From: an uncultured Lachnospiraceae bacterium
GTDB taxonomy: Bacteria > Bacillota > Clostridia > Lachnospirales > Lachnospiraceae
Assembly: GCA_905209075.1 (NCBI GenBank)
Contig: CAJLRL010000014.1
Location: forward strand, 1 to 53,087
Length of the DNA stretch: 53,087 bases
Direction of reading: 5' to 3'
Both the position numbers and the translations under genes were made by a program. This document shows positions 8,264 through 16,979 of the stretch, piece after piece. Position 1 is the stretch's first letter. Each line of letters opens with the position of its first letter. The notes below the pieces were generated by a model. The model searched no databases and was not told where the DNA came from. It saw only the letters and a program-made list of their open reading frames with translations.

Positions 8264-8557
8264 CTAGTCCTCCTGTTCTGTGTTTAATACATATTTTATT
8301 GCGGCCATAAGATGCCCGTCCTTTTGTGCCTCTTCAGATTCTTTAAGTTTTTCTGCTTCCTCAGCCGTAAACATTTCCCTCAGCATGACCTGATGATGCT
8401 CGACCGGTATGTATGATACCTTATCCTCAAAGAGACATTTCAAAACATAATACAAAACCGCCGGTTCTGTCCTTGATGCACTGAGCGGCACTATATTATC
8501 TACCACACAGGCTCCAAGACTTTCGCTATATATAACCTGTTTCTTCTGAAACATCAA
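8264..8557 (-). CDS. Short CarD/CdnL-TRCF N-terminal-domain-like protein
   Basis: These 97 residues resemble the RNA-polymerase-interacting domain of CarD and Mfd: QVIYSESLGACVVDNIVPLS, YYVLKCLFEDKVSYIPVEHHQV, LREMFTAEEAEKLKE. The DNA-binding C-terminal domain of CarD is missing; only a short helix follows. If the assignment is right, it could touch the beta subunit of RNA polymerase. The family call is by pattern and moderate. First gene of the minus-strand operon, divergent from the B6-vitamer kinase. Confidence 0.55.
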   Translation of the reverse strand: MMFQKKQVIYSESLGACVVDNIVPLSASRTEPAVLYYVLKCLFEDKVSYIPVEHHQVMLREMFTAEEAEKLKESEEAQKDGHLMAAIKYVLNTEQED

Positions 8558-8708
8558 TCTACCTCCATAATCATACTTATAATATCACATACCATTGTCT
8601 TTTTCAAAAAGTAATTGCTGGTATTATAATTTTTTATATTTTTGGTACTATTAACGTATCCAGATTATTGTATAATTTGTAAAAAAACCAGGAGCGTTAT
8701 TATTTATT

Positions 8709-9578
8709 ATGAAAAAAGTTGCTGTTCTAAATGATCTTTCAGGATTCGGAAAGTGTTCTCTTACCGCAGCAATACCTGTTTTGTCCGCACTCGGTGTCCA
8801 GTGCTGTCCACTTCCCTCGGCAGTTCTTACAAACCAGACAGGTTACGAACATTTCAGAAGTACTGATCTTACCGGGATGATCCCTGATTACACTAAAACC
8901 TGGCAGGAAAATGGTGCCAGCTTTGACGGAATATACAGCGGATATATGACAGGCCGCAGGCAGATTGAACATTTCAGTGATTTCCTGGATATTTTCTATA
9001 AAACCGATACATTTTTGCTTGTCGATCCTGTAATGGGTGACGATGGTCACACATATGGCATGTATTCGAAGGATCTTCTCGATGGCATGAAAGAACTTTC
9101 AAAACGTGCAGATGTCATAACCCCAAATCTGACAGAAGCCTGTCTTCTTTGTGATTACGATATTGATGATGTTTTTTCTGATACAAGAAAAGAGACACTT
9201 TTGCCAAAGGCTGCTGAAATCGCACAAAGGCTCCGGGTGTTATCAGGCAAAGATCAGGATGTCATTGTCACCGGTATCAAATGCAAAAACGATAAATCAC
9301 CATTTATTTATAATCTTATCGTGACAAATTCCGGTACTTTTACAAACAGATCACATTTTTTCGACAGAAGTTTTTCCGGAACCGGAGATCTTTTTGCATC
9401 TGTTGTATGCGGCTGCCACATCAATGGCATGACAACACAGGATGCCGTGGAGCTTGCCAGTTCATTTATTTATCACAGTATCGCAGATACTATGAATGAT
9501 GATGTGCCGCCAAATGATGGTGTAAATTTCGAAAAATTTTTAATCGAACTTATAAAGGGAGGAACAAATAATGGATAA
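8709..9578 (+). CDS. Pyridoxamine/pyridoxal kinase (PdxY/PdxK family)
   Basis: It phosphorylates vitamin B6 vitamers in the pyridoxal phosphate salvage pathway. The 289 residues include the ribokinase-fold start NDLSGFGKCSLTAAIPVLSALG, the B6-kinase segment LVDPVMGDDG and the phosphate loop with catalytic Asp (FSGTGDLFASV). The ATG is well placed against homologues, yet the nearest AGGAG is about 14 nt upstream, an unusually long spacing. Its 3' end overlaps the ECF gene by 8 nt, so the two are coupled. The neighbour suggests uptake followed by phosphorylation of B6. Confidence 0.92.
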   Translation: MKKVAVLNDLSGFGKCSLTAAIPVLSALGVQCCPLPSAVLTNQTGYEHFRSTDLTGMIPDYTKTWQENGASFDGIYSGYMTGRRQIEHFSDFLDIFYKTDTFLLVDPVMGDDGHTYGMYSKDLLDGMKELSKRADVITPNLTEACLLCDYDIDDVFSDTRKETLLPKAAEIAQRLRVLSGKDQDVIVTGIKCKNDKSPFIYNLIVTNSGTFTNRSHFFDRSFSGTGDLFASVVCGCHINGMTTQDAVELASSFIYHSIADTMNDDVPPNDGVNFEKFLIELIKGGTNNG

Positions 9579-10089
9579 GAAACTCAAAAACCTTACTTTT
9601 ACTGCACTTCTCGCAGCAATGGTCACAATTTTCACGGCATATATATGTCACATTCCTGTAGGCTCAAACGGCGGATATATACATTTTGGTGACAGCCTTA
9701 TATATATAGCAGCCAGCCTTCTTCCATGGCCTTATGCAATGGCTGCTGCCGCTATCGGAGGTGGTCTTGCAGATATTTTGACAGCTCCTATATGGGCTCC
9801 TGCAACAATAATCATCAAAGCACTTATATCTATTCCATTTACAAACAAGTCATCAAAAATTGTAACTGCAGGAAATGTGATTTCCACTATTATTGCTTTT
9901 GTCATCTCCGCCACGGGATATGCTATTGCAGAAGCTGTTATCACGCAGACGAACATACTCGTTGTACTTCCTGCGTCAGTACCAGGCAGTGCTATACAAA
10001 GTGGTGGAAGTGCTATAATATTTATAATACTTGGTCTTGTTTTAGATAAAATGGGATTCAAGAAAAGATTTTTCAATCAGGAGGCTTAG
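9571..10089 (+). CDS. ECF transporter S component, probably for vitamin B6
   Basis: This 172-residue protein has about five or six hydrophobic segments. The typical S-component N terminus is LTFTALLAAMVTIFTAY, followed by GGYIHFGDSLIYIAASLLPWPYAMAAAAIGGGLADIL. S components bind the vitamin and pair with a shared energising module, which is not encoded here. The overlap with a B6 kinase gene suggests a pyridoxine/pyridoxal substrate (PdxU-like role); this is inference from context. AGGGAGG is the ribosome binding site. The family pattern resembles TIGR04002. Confidence 0.85.
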   Translation: MDKKLKNLTFTALLAAMVTIFTAYICHIPVGSNGGYIHFGDSLIYIAASLLPWPYAMAAAAIGGGLADILTAPIWAPATIIIKALISIPFTNKSSKIVTAGNVISTIIAFVISATGYAIAEAVITQTNILVVLPASVPGSAIQSGGSAIIFIILGLVLDKMGFKKRFFNQEA

Positions 10090-10091
10090 AA

Positions 10092-10691
10092 ATGGCTGAT
10101 ATAATTTATACTTACAAAAATCAGGTGTATGCCAATATAACAAACAAATGTGACTGTGCATGTACCTTCTGCATCCGTTCACAGACAGATGCGATCGGAG
10201 AAGCCACATCACTGTGGCATAAGGTTGATCCTACATATGAGCAGATAATCGCTGCGATCGACGCTTTTGACTTTAACGGATATGATGAGTTTGTTTTCTG
10301 CGGTTATGGTGAACCTACATGCGCACTTGATATGCTGGAAAAGACTGCGAAATATGTAAAGGACAAATATAAACTTCCTATCCGCATAAATACAAACGGA
10401 CTTGGAAATCTCTATCATGGAAGGGATATCGTTCCTGAACTTGCCGGGTACATTGATTCGGTTTCCATCAGTTTAAATGCTGCAAATGCCGAGGAATATG
10501 ATAAGATCACAAGACCAACCTTTGATAATGCTTATGATGCTATGCTGGATTTTGCAGAGGAATGCAACCGCATGATCAAGCATACCCAGCTTTCTATCGT
10601 GGATGTACTCCCTGAGGAGGATATAAAAACCTGTCAGCGGATTGCCGATGAGAGGGGTATCCATCTAAAGATCAGACATTTTTCAAATTAG
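10092..10691 (+). CDS. TatD-associated radical SAM protein
   Basis: This 199-residue protein has the radical SAM cluster motif C-x3-C-x2-C (CDCACTFCIRS, about 18-28) and GYGEPT for SAM binding. It then has RINTNGLGNLYHGRDI and SVSISLNAANAEEYD. It is shorter than usual radical SAM enzymes and matches the TatD-linked family (TIGR04038 pattern). In many Clostridia the gene adjoins tatD; here tatD is 32 kb away at 42286. It lies 2 nt after the ECF gene with an AGGAGG site. The substrate is unknown. Confidence 0.85.
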   Translation: MADIIYTYKNQVYANITNKCDCACTFCIRSQTDAIGEATSLWHKVDPTYEQIIAAIDAFDFNGYDEFVFCGYGEPTCALDMLEKTAKYVKDKYKLPIRINTNGLGNLYHGRDIVPELAGYIDSVSISLNAANAEEYDKITRPTFDNAYDAMLDFAEECNRMIKHTQLSIVDVLPEEDIKTCQRIADERGIHLKIRHFSN

Positions 10692-10704
10692 CAGTATTAT
10701 TCTA

Positions 10705-10744
10705 AAAGGGCGTGTGAAAACTTTTGTTTTTCACACACCCTTTC
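10705..10744. terminator. Bidirectional terminator between the B6 operon and cysK
   Basis: AAAAGGGCGTGTGAAAA pairs with TTTTTCACACACCCTTT around a CTTTTG loop. It lies between convergent genes and has A-tracts and T-tracts on both sides, so it can serve both strands. Confidence 0.85.
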
Positions 10745-10764
10745 TGCTATCACAATCTACTATA

Positions 10765-11697
10765 TCAGTCTTTGAAAAGGTCTGTTGAGTAGTATCTGTC
10801 TCCACTATCCGGAAGAAGAGCAACGACTGTCTTTCCTTCAAATTCCGGTCTCTTTGCAACTTCGATCGCTGCGTAAAGAGCTGCTCCTGATGAAATTCCT
10901 ACAAGCACACCTTCCTCTTTTGCTATTATCTTAGAGTATTCAAATGATGCCTCGTTTGATACAGCAATAATTTCATCATATACTTCTGTGTTGAGTGTGT
11001 TAGGAACGAATCCTGCTCCGATTCCCTGGATCTTATGTGCTCCGGCTTTTCCTGTCGAAAGAACTGCTGATGTCTCTGGCTCTACTGCAACGATCTTCAC
11101 ATCAGCTTTTTTGCTCTTTAAGTATTCACCTGTTCCTGTGATAGTTCCGCCTGTTCCAACTCCGGCTACAAATGCATCTACTTCTCCGTCTGTATCGTTC
11201 CAGATCTCAGGACCTGTTGTTTTTCTATGTGCCTCAGGGTTTGCAGGGTTCTCAAACTGCTCCGGGATGAAACTGTTTTCGATTTCTTTGTGAAGCTCTT
11301 CTGCTTTTGCAATAGCTCCCTTCATACCTTTTGTTCCGTCTGAGAGAACAAGTTCTGCACCATATGCCTTGATGATATTTCTTCTCTCGATTGACATTGT
11401 CTCCGGAAGAACGATGATGATACGGTATCCCTTTGCTGCTGCGATAGCTGCAAGACCGATTCCTGTATTTCCTGATGTAGGCTCAATGATCGTAGAACCT
11501 GGCTTTAATTTTCCATCTCTCTCCGCCTGCTCGATCATCTCCTTTGCGATTCTGTCCTTTACAGATCCTGCCGGATTAAAATACTCAAGCTTTGCAAGAA
11601 GTCTTGATCTGAGTCCGAATTTCTTCTCTATGTGTGTAAGCTCTACAAGTGGTGTATTTCCAATTAATCCTAATGTTCCCTGATAAATATTTGACAT
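10765..11697 (-). CDS. cysK: Cysteine synthase A (O-acetylserine sulfhydrylase)
   Basis: It makes L-cysteine from O-acetylserine and sulfide with pyridoxal phosphate. The 310 residues include the PLP lysine motif NPAGSVKDR, TSGNTGIGLA, the PLP phosphate loop GVGTGGTITG and the C-terminal SSGAALYAA. It has its own promoter at 11811-11839 and lies after the Fe-S cluster genes, which also handle cysteine sulfur. The AGGAGG-like ribosome binding site is at about 11705-11711. Confidence 0.96.
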   Translation of the reverse strand: MSNIYQGTLGLIGNTPLVELTHIEKKFGLRSRLLAKLEYFNPAGSVKDRIAKEMIEQAERDGKLKPGSTIIEPTSGNTGIGLAAIAAAKGYRIIIVLPETMSIERRNIIKAYGAELVLSDGTKGMKGAIAKAEELHKEIENSFIPEQFENPANPEAHRKTTGPEIWNDTDGEVDAFVAGVGTGGTITGTGEYLKSKKADVKIVAVEPETSAVLSTGKAGAHKIQGIGAGFVPNTLNTEVYDEIIAVSNEASFEYSKIIAKEEGVLVGISSGAALYAAIEVAKRPEFEGKTVVALLPDSGDRYYSTDLFKD

Positions 11698-11810
11698 CTC
11701 TGTGTCCTCCTTTTACTCTCCATATTATTATGATTTTTATTCAGATTTTTCTTTTATATCTCAATCCCCTATATTCCTACTGAATTTGTATGGATTGATT
11801 TGTTGGTATA

Positions 11811-11839
11811 AATATACCCCAATAATCCCTATCTGTCAA
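11811..11839 (-). promoter_or_regulatory. cysK promoter
   Basis: On the minus strand the -35 is a perfect TTGACA (11834-11839), the spacer 17 nt and the -10 TATATT (11811-11816). The roughly 110-nt leader contains a CC-n-GG type motif around 11771-11808 that loosely recalls Rrf2/CymR boxes, too weak to call. The gap 11698-11919 holds no gene. Confidence 0.8.
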
Positions 11840-11919
11840 CAGGAATTTTGGGGTTTTTATTTGTTTTTTGTTCGTATTGTAATTTACCTTTATTTTTGCG
11901 GTTATTTTGTAGCAGACAA

Positions 11920-12999
11920 TTATAGTTTTTCAATCGTTCCGCCACATAAAATGTGCTCATCCTGATAAAAAACCGCCGCCTGACCAGGTGTCATTGCGCG
12001 CTGCGGTTCGTCAAATACACACTTTATCATGCCATTTTCAAGCGGTGTGAGCGTACACTGTGCGCCTCTGTGGGAATATCTTACCTTTCCGACAGCTCTT
12101 GTTCCCGGCTCAATACTTTCCTGCGCCATGTAGTTTACATCACTTACATAGCATGTGTCACTAAAGAGTCTTTCGTTCGTAGTTATAACTACTTCATTTG
12201 TCTTCGGTCTTAGTTCTTTTACAAAAAGAGGTGTGGCCGCTGTTATGCCAAGCCCTTTTCTCTGCCCTATTGTATAGTGTATAAGCCCCTTATGCTGCCC
12301 TATGATATTTCCATCCTCATCCACAAAATTGCCGGGCTCATATTTCTTTCCCGTTTCGTTCTCTATAAATGCTGCATAATCATGATCCGGCACAAAGCAT
12401 ATATCCTGGCTGTCATGCTTGCCAGCTACTGGAAGTCCGGCCTTTTTTGCAATTTCCCTTATCTGTGGTTTTTCGTATCCGCCTACAGGCATAAGTGTCC
12501 TGCGCAGCTGATCCTGTGTCAGATTGTAAAGTGCATACGTCTGGTCTTTTGCTGCAGTCACTGAATTTGTGATAGAATACCTTCCGTTTTGGAGTTTTGA
12601 TATTCTCGCATAATGTCCTGTCGCAATATAGTCCGCTCCTATCTCAAGTGAGCGGTGCAAAAGTGATTCCCATTTGACATATCTGTTACATGCTATACAC
12701 GGATTCGGCGTATATGCCCTCTCATATTCAGATACAAAATAGTCTATAACATATTTTTGGAAATCAGCCTTAAAATTCATTACATAATAAGGGATGCCCA
12801 GCACAGAAGCAACTCTGCGGGCATCCTCTACAGCAGAGAGGCCACAGCAGCCTCCCTCCCGTGATTGTTCAAATACGTCCTGATCCTGCCAGATCTGCAT
12901 CGTAACCCCTATCACATCATATCCCTGCTCTTTGAGCAGATATGCCGCAACAGATGAATCAACTCCACCTGACATTCCAACTACAACTTTTTCTTTCAT
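11920..12999 (-). CDS. mnmA: tRNA-specific 2-thiouridylase MnmA
   Basis: It forms 2-thiouridine at U34 of tRNA Lys/Glu/Gln, taking sulfur from a cysteine desulfurase. The 359 residues carry the PP-loop GMSGGVDSSVAA, the first catalytic Cys in NPCIACNRYVKW, and GHYARI. The second active Cys is in DSQDICFVPD. The C-terminal beta-barrel includes GTRAVGKVRYSH and MTPGQAAVFY. It follows iscS and iscU, so the sulfur donor is encoded next to it. Confidence 0.97.
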   Translation of the reverse strand: MKEKVVVGMSGGVDSSVAAYLLKEQGYDVIGVTMQIWQDQDVFEQSREGGCCGLSAVEDARRVASVLGIPYYVMNFKADFQKYVIDYFVSEYERAYTPNPCIACNRYVKWESLLHRSLEIGADYIATGHYARISKLQNGRYSITNSVTAAKDQTYALYNLTQDQLRRTLMPVGGYEKPQIREIAKKAGLPVAGKHDSQDICFVPDHDYAAFIENETGKKYEPGNFVDEDGNIIGQHKGLIHYTIGQRKGLGITAATPLFVKELRPKTNEVVITTNERLFSDTCYVSDVNYMAQESIEPGTRAVGKVRYSHRGAQCTLTPLENGMIKCVFDEPQRAMTPGQAAVFYQDEHILCGGTIEKL

Positions 13000-13023
13000 G
13001 GATTCTCTCTTTCAATTCCGAAA

Positions 13024-13470
13024 TTAATACTCTTCCTCAGGAGCCTCTTCTTTTTCGCTGATATCGTTTACAGGTCTTTCCAGTCCTTCTATCTTGATTC
13101 CGTTTTTCTCTGCATAATCCCATAACGCTGCATGAATCGCTTCCTCTGCAAGAAGTGAACAGTGTACCTTTACCGGTGGAAGCCCATCAAGAGCCTCCAT
13201 AACTGCCTTGTTTGTAACCTCAAGCGCCTCCTGAATCGTCTTGCCTTTTACAAGTTCGGTTGCCATACTGCTTGTTGCCACAGCAGCTCCACATCCGAAT
13301 GTCTTGAACTTTGCTTCCTGTATTATACCATTATCGTCAATATCAAGGTACATTCTCATGATATCACCACATTTAGCGTTTCCAACTGTTCCCACTCCAC
13401 TTGGATTTTCCATTTCTCCAACGTTTCTTGGGTTATTAAAATGATCCATTACTTTTTCACTGTAAGCCAT
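13024..13470 (-). CDS. iscU: Fe-S cluster scaffold protein IscU/NifU-type
   Basis: This 148-residue protein has all three cluster cysteines and the Asp ligand: GNAKCGDIM, FKTFGCGAAVATSS and VHCSLLAEEA. The N terminus YSEKVMDHFNNPRNVGEM is typical. An acidic tail (EKEEAPEEEY) is extra. It assembles Fe-S clusters from sulfur supplied by the upstream desulfurase (31-nt gap). Confidence 0.95.
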   Translation of the reverse strand: MAYSEKVMDHFNNPRNVGEMENPSGVGTVGNAKCGDIMRMYLDIDDNGIIQEAKFKTFGCGAAVATSSMATELVKGKTIQEALEVTNKAVMEALDGLPPVKVHCSLLAEEAIHAALWDYAEKNGIKIEGLERPVNDISEKEEAPEEEY

Positions 13471-13501
13471 TTGTCTATTCCTTTCGTATACGTTCTACTA
13501 A

Positions 13502-14689
13502 TTATTTATCTGCATTTTTCTTTACAAAATCCTCATACAATGGTGACATTCCACGAAGTCTCTCTATTATAGCCTTTAACTTGTCCACTGTATAGTCAAT
13601 ATCTTCCATTGTTGTCTTTTCTGATAGTGTAAGACGAAGTGAACCATGTGCGATCTCATGTGGAAGTCCGATAGCAAGAAGTACATGTGATGGATCAAGT
13701 GAACCTGAAGTACATGCTGATCCTGAACTTCCGCAGATTCCTGCCTGATCAAGAAGGATAAGCATAGACTCTCCCTCTATGAATCTGAAGCAGAAGTTTG
13801 CATTATTTGGAAGTCTGTCTGTCCTGTGTCCGTTAAGACGTGAATAAGGGATCTCCTTTAGCACACGGTCTATTAGGTGATCTCTTAGTTTTATCTCGTA
13901 TGCACTGCGGCTCTCCATCTGCTCCGATGCAAGCTCAACAGCTTTTCCCAGTCCTACTATTCCCGGAACATTGTGTGTTCCTGCACGTCTCTGACGTTCC
14001 TGTGCTCCACCATGGATAAACGAACGGATCTTTACACCCTTTCTGATGTACATAACTCCGATACCCTTTGGTCCGTTTAATTTGTGACCGCTTGCACTTA
14101 ACATATCTATGTTCATCTCATCAACATTGATAGGAATATGTCCGAATGCCTGAACTGCATCTGTATGGAAAAGGATGCCATGCTCCTTAGCTATTGCCCC
14201 GATTGCTTTTAATGGCTCGATGGTTCCTATTTCATTATTTGCAGCCATAACTGAAATAAGAATCGTGTCCGGTCTGATCGCAGCTTTAAGCTCATCAAGC
14301 TTAACCTTTCCATCCTCATCAACACCAACATATGTTACCTCGAAGCCATGTTTTTCAAGCCACTGTGCTGTGTGTAATATTGCATGATGCTCTATTGCTG
14401 TTGTGATAATGTGTTTTCCTTTATTTGAATATGCCTCAGCAGTTGCCTTTAATGCCCAGTTATCAGATTCACTTCCACCACCTGTGAAATATATTTCTTC
14501 TTTTTTGGCACCGATAAGGTTTGCAACTTCTCCTCTCGCCTTATCTACTGCGCTCTCTGCCTCATCCGCAAAACTATATATTGCTGATGGGTTTCCATAA
14601 TGTTCTGTAAAAAATGGCAGCATAGCATCTACAACCTCAGGATATACCTGTGTAGTTGCTGCGTTATCTAAATAAATCAATCTATTCAT
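13502..14689 (-). CDS. iscS: Cysteine desulfurase NifS/IscS-type
   Basis: It removes sulfur from cysteine as a persulfide for Fe-S clusters and tRNA thiolation. The 395 residues include YLDNAATTQV, the HHAIL motif, the PLP lysine in SGHKLNGPKGIG, and the active loop with catalytic Cys in CGSSGSACTSGSLDPSHVL. The loop is long, as in group I desulfurases. It is second in the iscR-iscS-iscU-mnmA operon. Confidence 0.96.
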   Translation of the reverse strand: MNRLIYLDNAATTQVYPEVVDAMLPFFTEHYGNPSAIYSFADEAESAVDKARGEVANLIGAKKEEIYFTGGGSESDNWALKATAEAYSNKGKHIITTAIEHHAILHTAQWLEKHGFEVTYVGVDEDGKVKLDELKAAIRPDTILISVMAANNEIGTIEPLKAIGAIAKEHGILFHTDAVQAFGHIPINVDEMNIDMLSASGHKLNGPKGIGVMYIRKGVKIRSFIHGGAQERQRRAGTHNVPGIVGLGKAVELASEQMESRSAYEIKLRDHLIDRVLKEIPYSRLNGHRTDRLPNNANFCFRFIEGESMLILLDQAGICGSSGSACTSGSLDPSHVLLAIGLPHEIAHGSLRLTLSEKTTMEDIDYTVDKLKAIIERLRGMSPLYEDFVKKNADK

Positions 14690-14724
14690 ACCTATATTGC
14701 CCTTTCTTATTTAATTTCTATTGA

Positions 14725-15159
14725 TCAAATCACATATGTTCCGTTTTTCTCACTCTGCCAGTCAACAAGATCCTGCAGTGTTATGTTGTCCACAACATTT
14801 GATATTGCATCATTAATCTTTTTATATACAATTGATGTAACACATTGTTCCTGTCTGTCACAGATTATTTCATCATCCTCTATACAAGATACCGGAGCAA
14901 GACTGCCTTCGGTCTGACGCAGGATCATTCCAACTGTATAAGTTTCCGGATCACTTTTTAGTAAATATCCGCCCTGTGCTCCTCTGACACTCCGTACATA
15001 TCCTGCTTTATTCAATACCGATATAATCTGTTCGAGATATTTATCAGAAATCCCCTGACGTTTGGCTACATCTTTTAAACTTACAGGATTACCGCTGCTG
15101 TTCTCCGCTAGATCGATCATAAGTCTTAAAGCATATCTTCCTTTTGTTGAAATCTTCAT
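14725..15159 (-). CDS. iscR: Rrf2 family Fe-S regulator (IscR-like)
   Basis: This 144-residue protein has a winged-helix start (KISTKGRYALRLMIDLAENS). The recognition helix region is ISDKYLEQIISVLNKAGYVRSVRGAQGGYLL. Three cysteines lie at about 92-106 with spacing C-x7-C-x5-C, able to ligate an Fe-S cluster as in IscR. As first gene of the operon it probably senses cluster status and controls the genes that follow. Confidence 0.93.
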   Translation of the reverse strand: MKISTKGRYALRLMIDLAENSSGNPVSLKDVAKRQGISDKYLEQIISVLNKAGYVRSVRGAQGGYLLKSDPETYTVGMILRQTEGSLAPVSCIEDDEIICDRQEQCVTSIVYKKINDAISNVVDNITLQDLVDWQSEKNGTYVI

Positions 15160-15191
15160 TTTTGCACCTCTATTTTATTTCCTACCACTTC

Positions 15192-15220
15192 ACTATACAT
15201 TCGTTAATTCCAATTGTCAA
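15192..15220 (-). promoter_or_regulatory. iscR operon promoter
   Basis: On the minus strand the -35 is TTGACA (15215-15220), the spacer 17 nt and the -10 TATAGT (15192-15197). It overlaps the last codons of the upstream nudC-like gene, so iscR has its own promoter. Confidence 0.8.
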
Positions 15221-16052
15221 GCCGGAAACAGGAAATCATTTCATTTGTCAGACTTAATTCCTCTAGGTTTACAGGTATTTCATTTCTTGGAACCCATTCT
15301 GCCACTGAGAGCTCTTCCTCATCCATCGTTATTTTGTCGTCTCCATCAACTTCACAAAAATATCCGGCAAGAATATTGTCTGTAAATCCCCATGGCTGTG
15401 ATTTGTAATAGCGTATATTTTTTACACGAAGTCCTGTTTCTTCCATAACCTCACGCCTTACAGTATCCTCAAAGGATTCCCCTATCTCATTAAAGCCTGC
15501 TACAAGTGCGTATTTTTTATATTCCCTTCCATTATATTTTGTAAGGACTATTTTATCCCCGTTTACCACGCCCACTATTACCGCCGGGTTAATCCTCGGA
15601 AAAATCATATTCCGGCATCCCGGACAGCGCAGCATACGTTCCTTAGTATCATGCTCAAGCTTGTTTCCACATGCACCGCAAAATACATTTTTGCTATACC
15701 AGCCATCGAGGTGCATACCGGTAATCGCTGCAAACGCAAACTCTTTAGGCTTTACATGCCGGAAATAACTTCTATCCTCAAATGCCCCGCCTGTTACTTC
15801 TAATATATGCAGCGCATCCTTATCTGATAGCACACATCTGAAAAAAGCGGCGTCGTCCAGTGTAAACAAATACTGCATATCCTGTCCTGTAAGTGCGTCT
15901 TTTATGCTGTCATATCCGGGAAACGTTATACTTTCTTTGTCCTCACAGACCAAAAGCCTTCCCGCATTAAAAAAGAGAACCATACTATTGGTTCCCGGCT
16001 TTATATTTTTGTATGTTATGTCCCAGCTATGTGGAAATATATCCTGTATCAT
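15204..16052 (-). CDS. nudC: NAD(+) diphosphatase NudC
   Basis: It hydrolyses NAD(H), and in some species decaps NAD-RNA. The 282 residues contain a four-cysteine zinc ribbon (CGACGNKLEHD...LRCPGC, about 125-147). A full Nudix box follows at about 187-209: G-x5-E-x7-RE-V-M-EE-T-G-L. The QPWGF segment that marks NudC is present (SQPWGFTDNIL). The gene lies between the SRP RNA and iscR. Confidence 0.93.
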   Translation of the reverse strand: MIQDIFPHSWDITYKNIKPGTNSMVLFFNAGRLLVCEDKESITFPGYDSIKDALTGQDMQYLFTLDDAAFFRCVLSDKDALHILEVTGGAFEDRSYFRHVKPKEFAFAAITGMHLDGWYSKNVFCGACGNKLEHDTKERMLRCPGCRNMIFPRINPAVIVGVVNGDKIVLTKYNGREYKKYALVAGFNEIGESFEDTVRREVMEETGLRVKNIRYYKSQPWGFTDNILAGYFCEVDGDDKITMDEEELSVAEWVPRNEIPVNLEELSLTNEMISCFRLDNWN

Positions 16053-16132
16053 GTTTCACCTCATTATAATACAATATACAATGCTTTTATCATCTTTTGT
16101 ATTATATATTAAAATCTATATATTTAAATATA

Positions 16133-16400
16133 AAAACCGAGCGCCCCGCTTCGAAACATCGCAACAGACGTTACCTCCACAGTTAACTCCATCCAGGCTG
16201 CCTTACGTCACATGAAAGCTTCTACTTAGTGCTGCTGTGTTCCCACCCTGACACGGTTCATAGATTTCCATTGCGCAAGACCCAGACGTCAACGCCACTT
16301 ATGGAGGGCAGCTCCACCGCTTAGACCCTCTACGGAGCATCACCCCAACTATAGCGGATTGTTGGTTCAAGGTACCGCTACCACCCCGGCTGCTCGGAGA
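16133..16400 (-). ncRNA. ffs: Signal recognition particle RNA, large bacterial type
   Basis: The minus strand carries the SRP domain IV signature, GAACCGTGTCAGGG then GGAACACAGCAGCACTAAG. The ends pair through CCGAGC and GCTCGG, and the RNA finishes with a T-tract. At about 268 nt it includes an Alu domain, as in Bacillus and Clostridia. The order tadA then ffs is the one common in Firmicutes, although dnaX, the usual next gene, is elsewhere. The ends are approximate to a few bases. Confidence 0.95.
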
Positions 16401-16404
16401 TTTA

Positions 16405-16434
16405 AGTATACGCTATATATAGCATGGTTGTCAA
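16405..16434 (-). promoter_or_regulatory. SRP RNA promoter
   Basis: On the minus strand the -35 is TTGACA (16429-16434), the spacer 18 nt and the -10 TATACT (16405-16410). The spacer contains the palindrome GCTATATATAGC. It overlaps the tadA stop codon. Confidence 0.85.
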
Positions 16435-16901
16435 GAATTGAGCTTCTTCTTTTCTCTTAATTCTTTAAAAAATGTGGATAACATATCAGCACATTCTTTT
16501 TCAAGTATTCCATTTTCCATCTCAGCCTGATGATTGAACTGCTTCATCTGTAAAATATTTATTACAGACCCGGCGCATCCTGCCTTCGGATTCATTGCAC
16601 CGATAACAACTTTTTTCATCCTCGACTGTACTATTGCACCAGCACACATCTGACATGGCTCAAGTGTGACATACATCGTGCAGTCCTCAAGCCGCCAGTC
16701 GCCGGTTTTTTTACTGGCTTTTTTAATCGCTGATATCTCAGCATGTGCCAGAGCATTTTTGTCCGTATTTCTGCGGTTGTAGCCGCGGGCTATTATTTTA
16801 TTATCCTGCACAATAACACAGCCAATAGGAACCTCATCAAGCGCATACGCTTTTTTTGCCTGCTTTATGGCTTCCTTCATATATCTTTCATCTTCTGTCA
16901 T
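16431..16901 (-). CDS. tadA: tRNA-specific adenosine deaminase TadA
   Basis: It converts A34 to inosine in tRNA Arg. The 156 residues hold the zinc-deaminase motifs HAE (NALAHAEISAIKKAS) and PCxxC (LEPCQMCAGAIVQSR), and the substrate-loop region GAMNPKAGCAGS. The family length is normal. It lies just upstream of the SRP RNA gene. Confidence 0.95.
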   Translation of the reverse strand: MTEDERYMKEAIKQAKKAYALDEVPIGCVIVQDNKIIARGYNRRNTDKNALAHAEISAIKKASKKTGDWRLEDCTMYVTLEPCQMCAGAIVQSRMKKVVIGAMNPKAGCAGSVINILQMKQFNHQAEMENGILEKECADMLSTFFKELREKKKLNS

Positions 16902-16979
16902 AGACTTTGAACTCCTGTACTGCTATACTTATTATATATCCAGATTTATTATACATCTTAGAAGAGGAATAAGGCAATT

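Noticed and set aside
11771..11808. CymR/Rrf2-type box in the cysK leader
   Set aside because: It matches only loosely and in an AT-rich context; there is not enough to list a site.
16133..16400. T-box leader suspected from GGTACCGCTACCACC
   Set aside because: On the minus strand this is part of the SRP RNA, which has its own promoter, domain IV signature and pairing ends.
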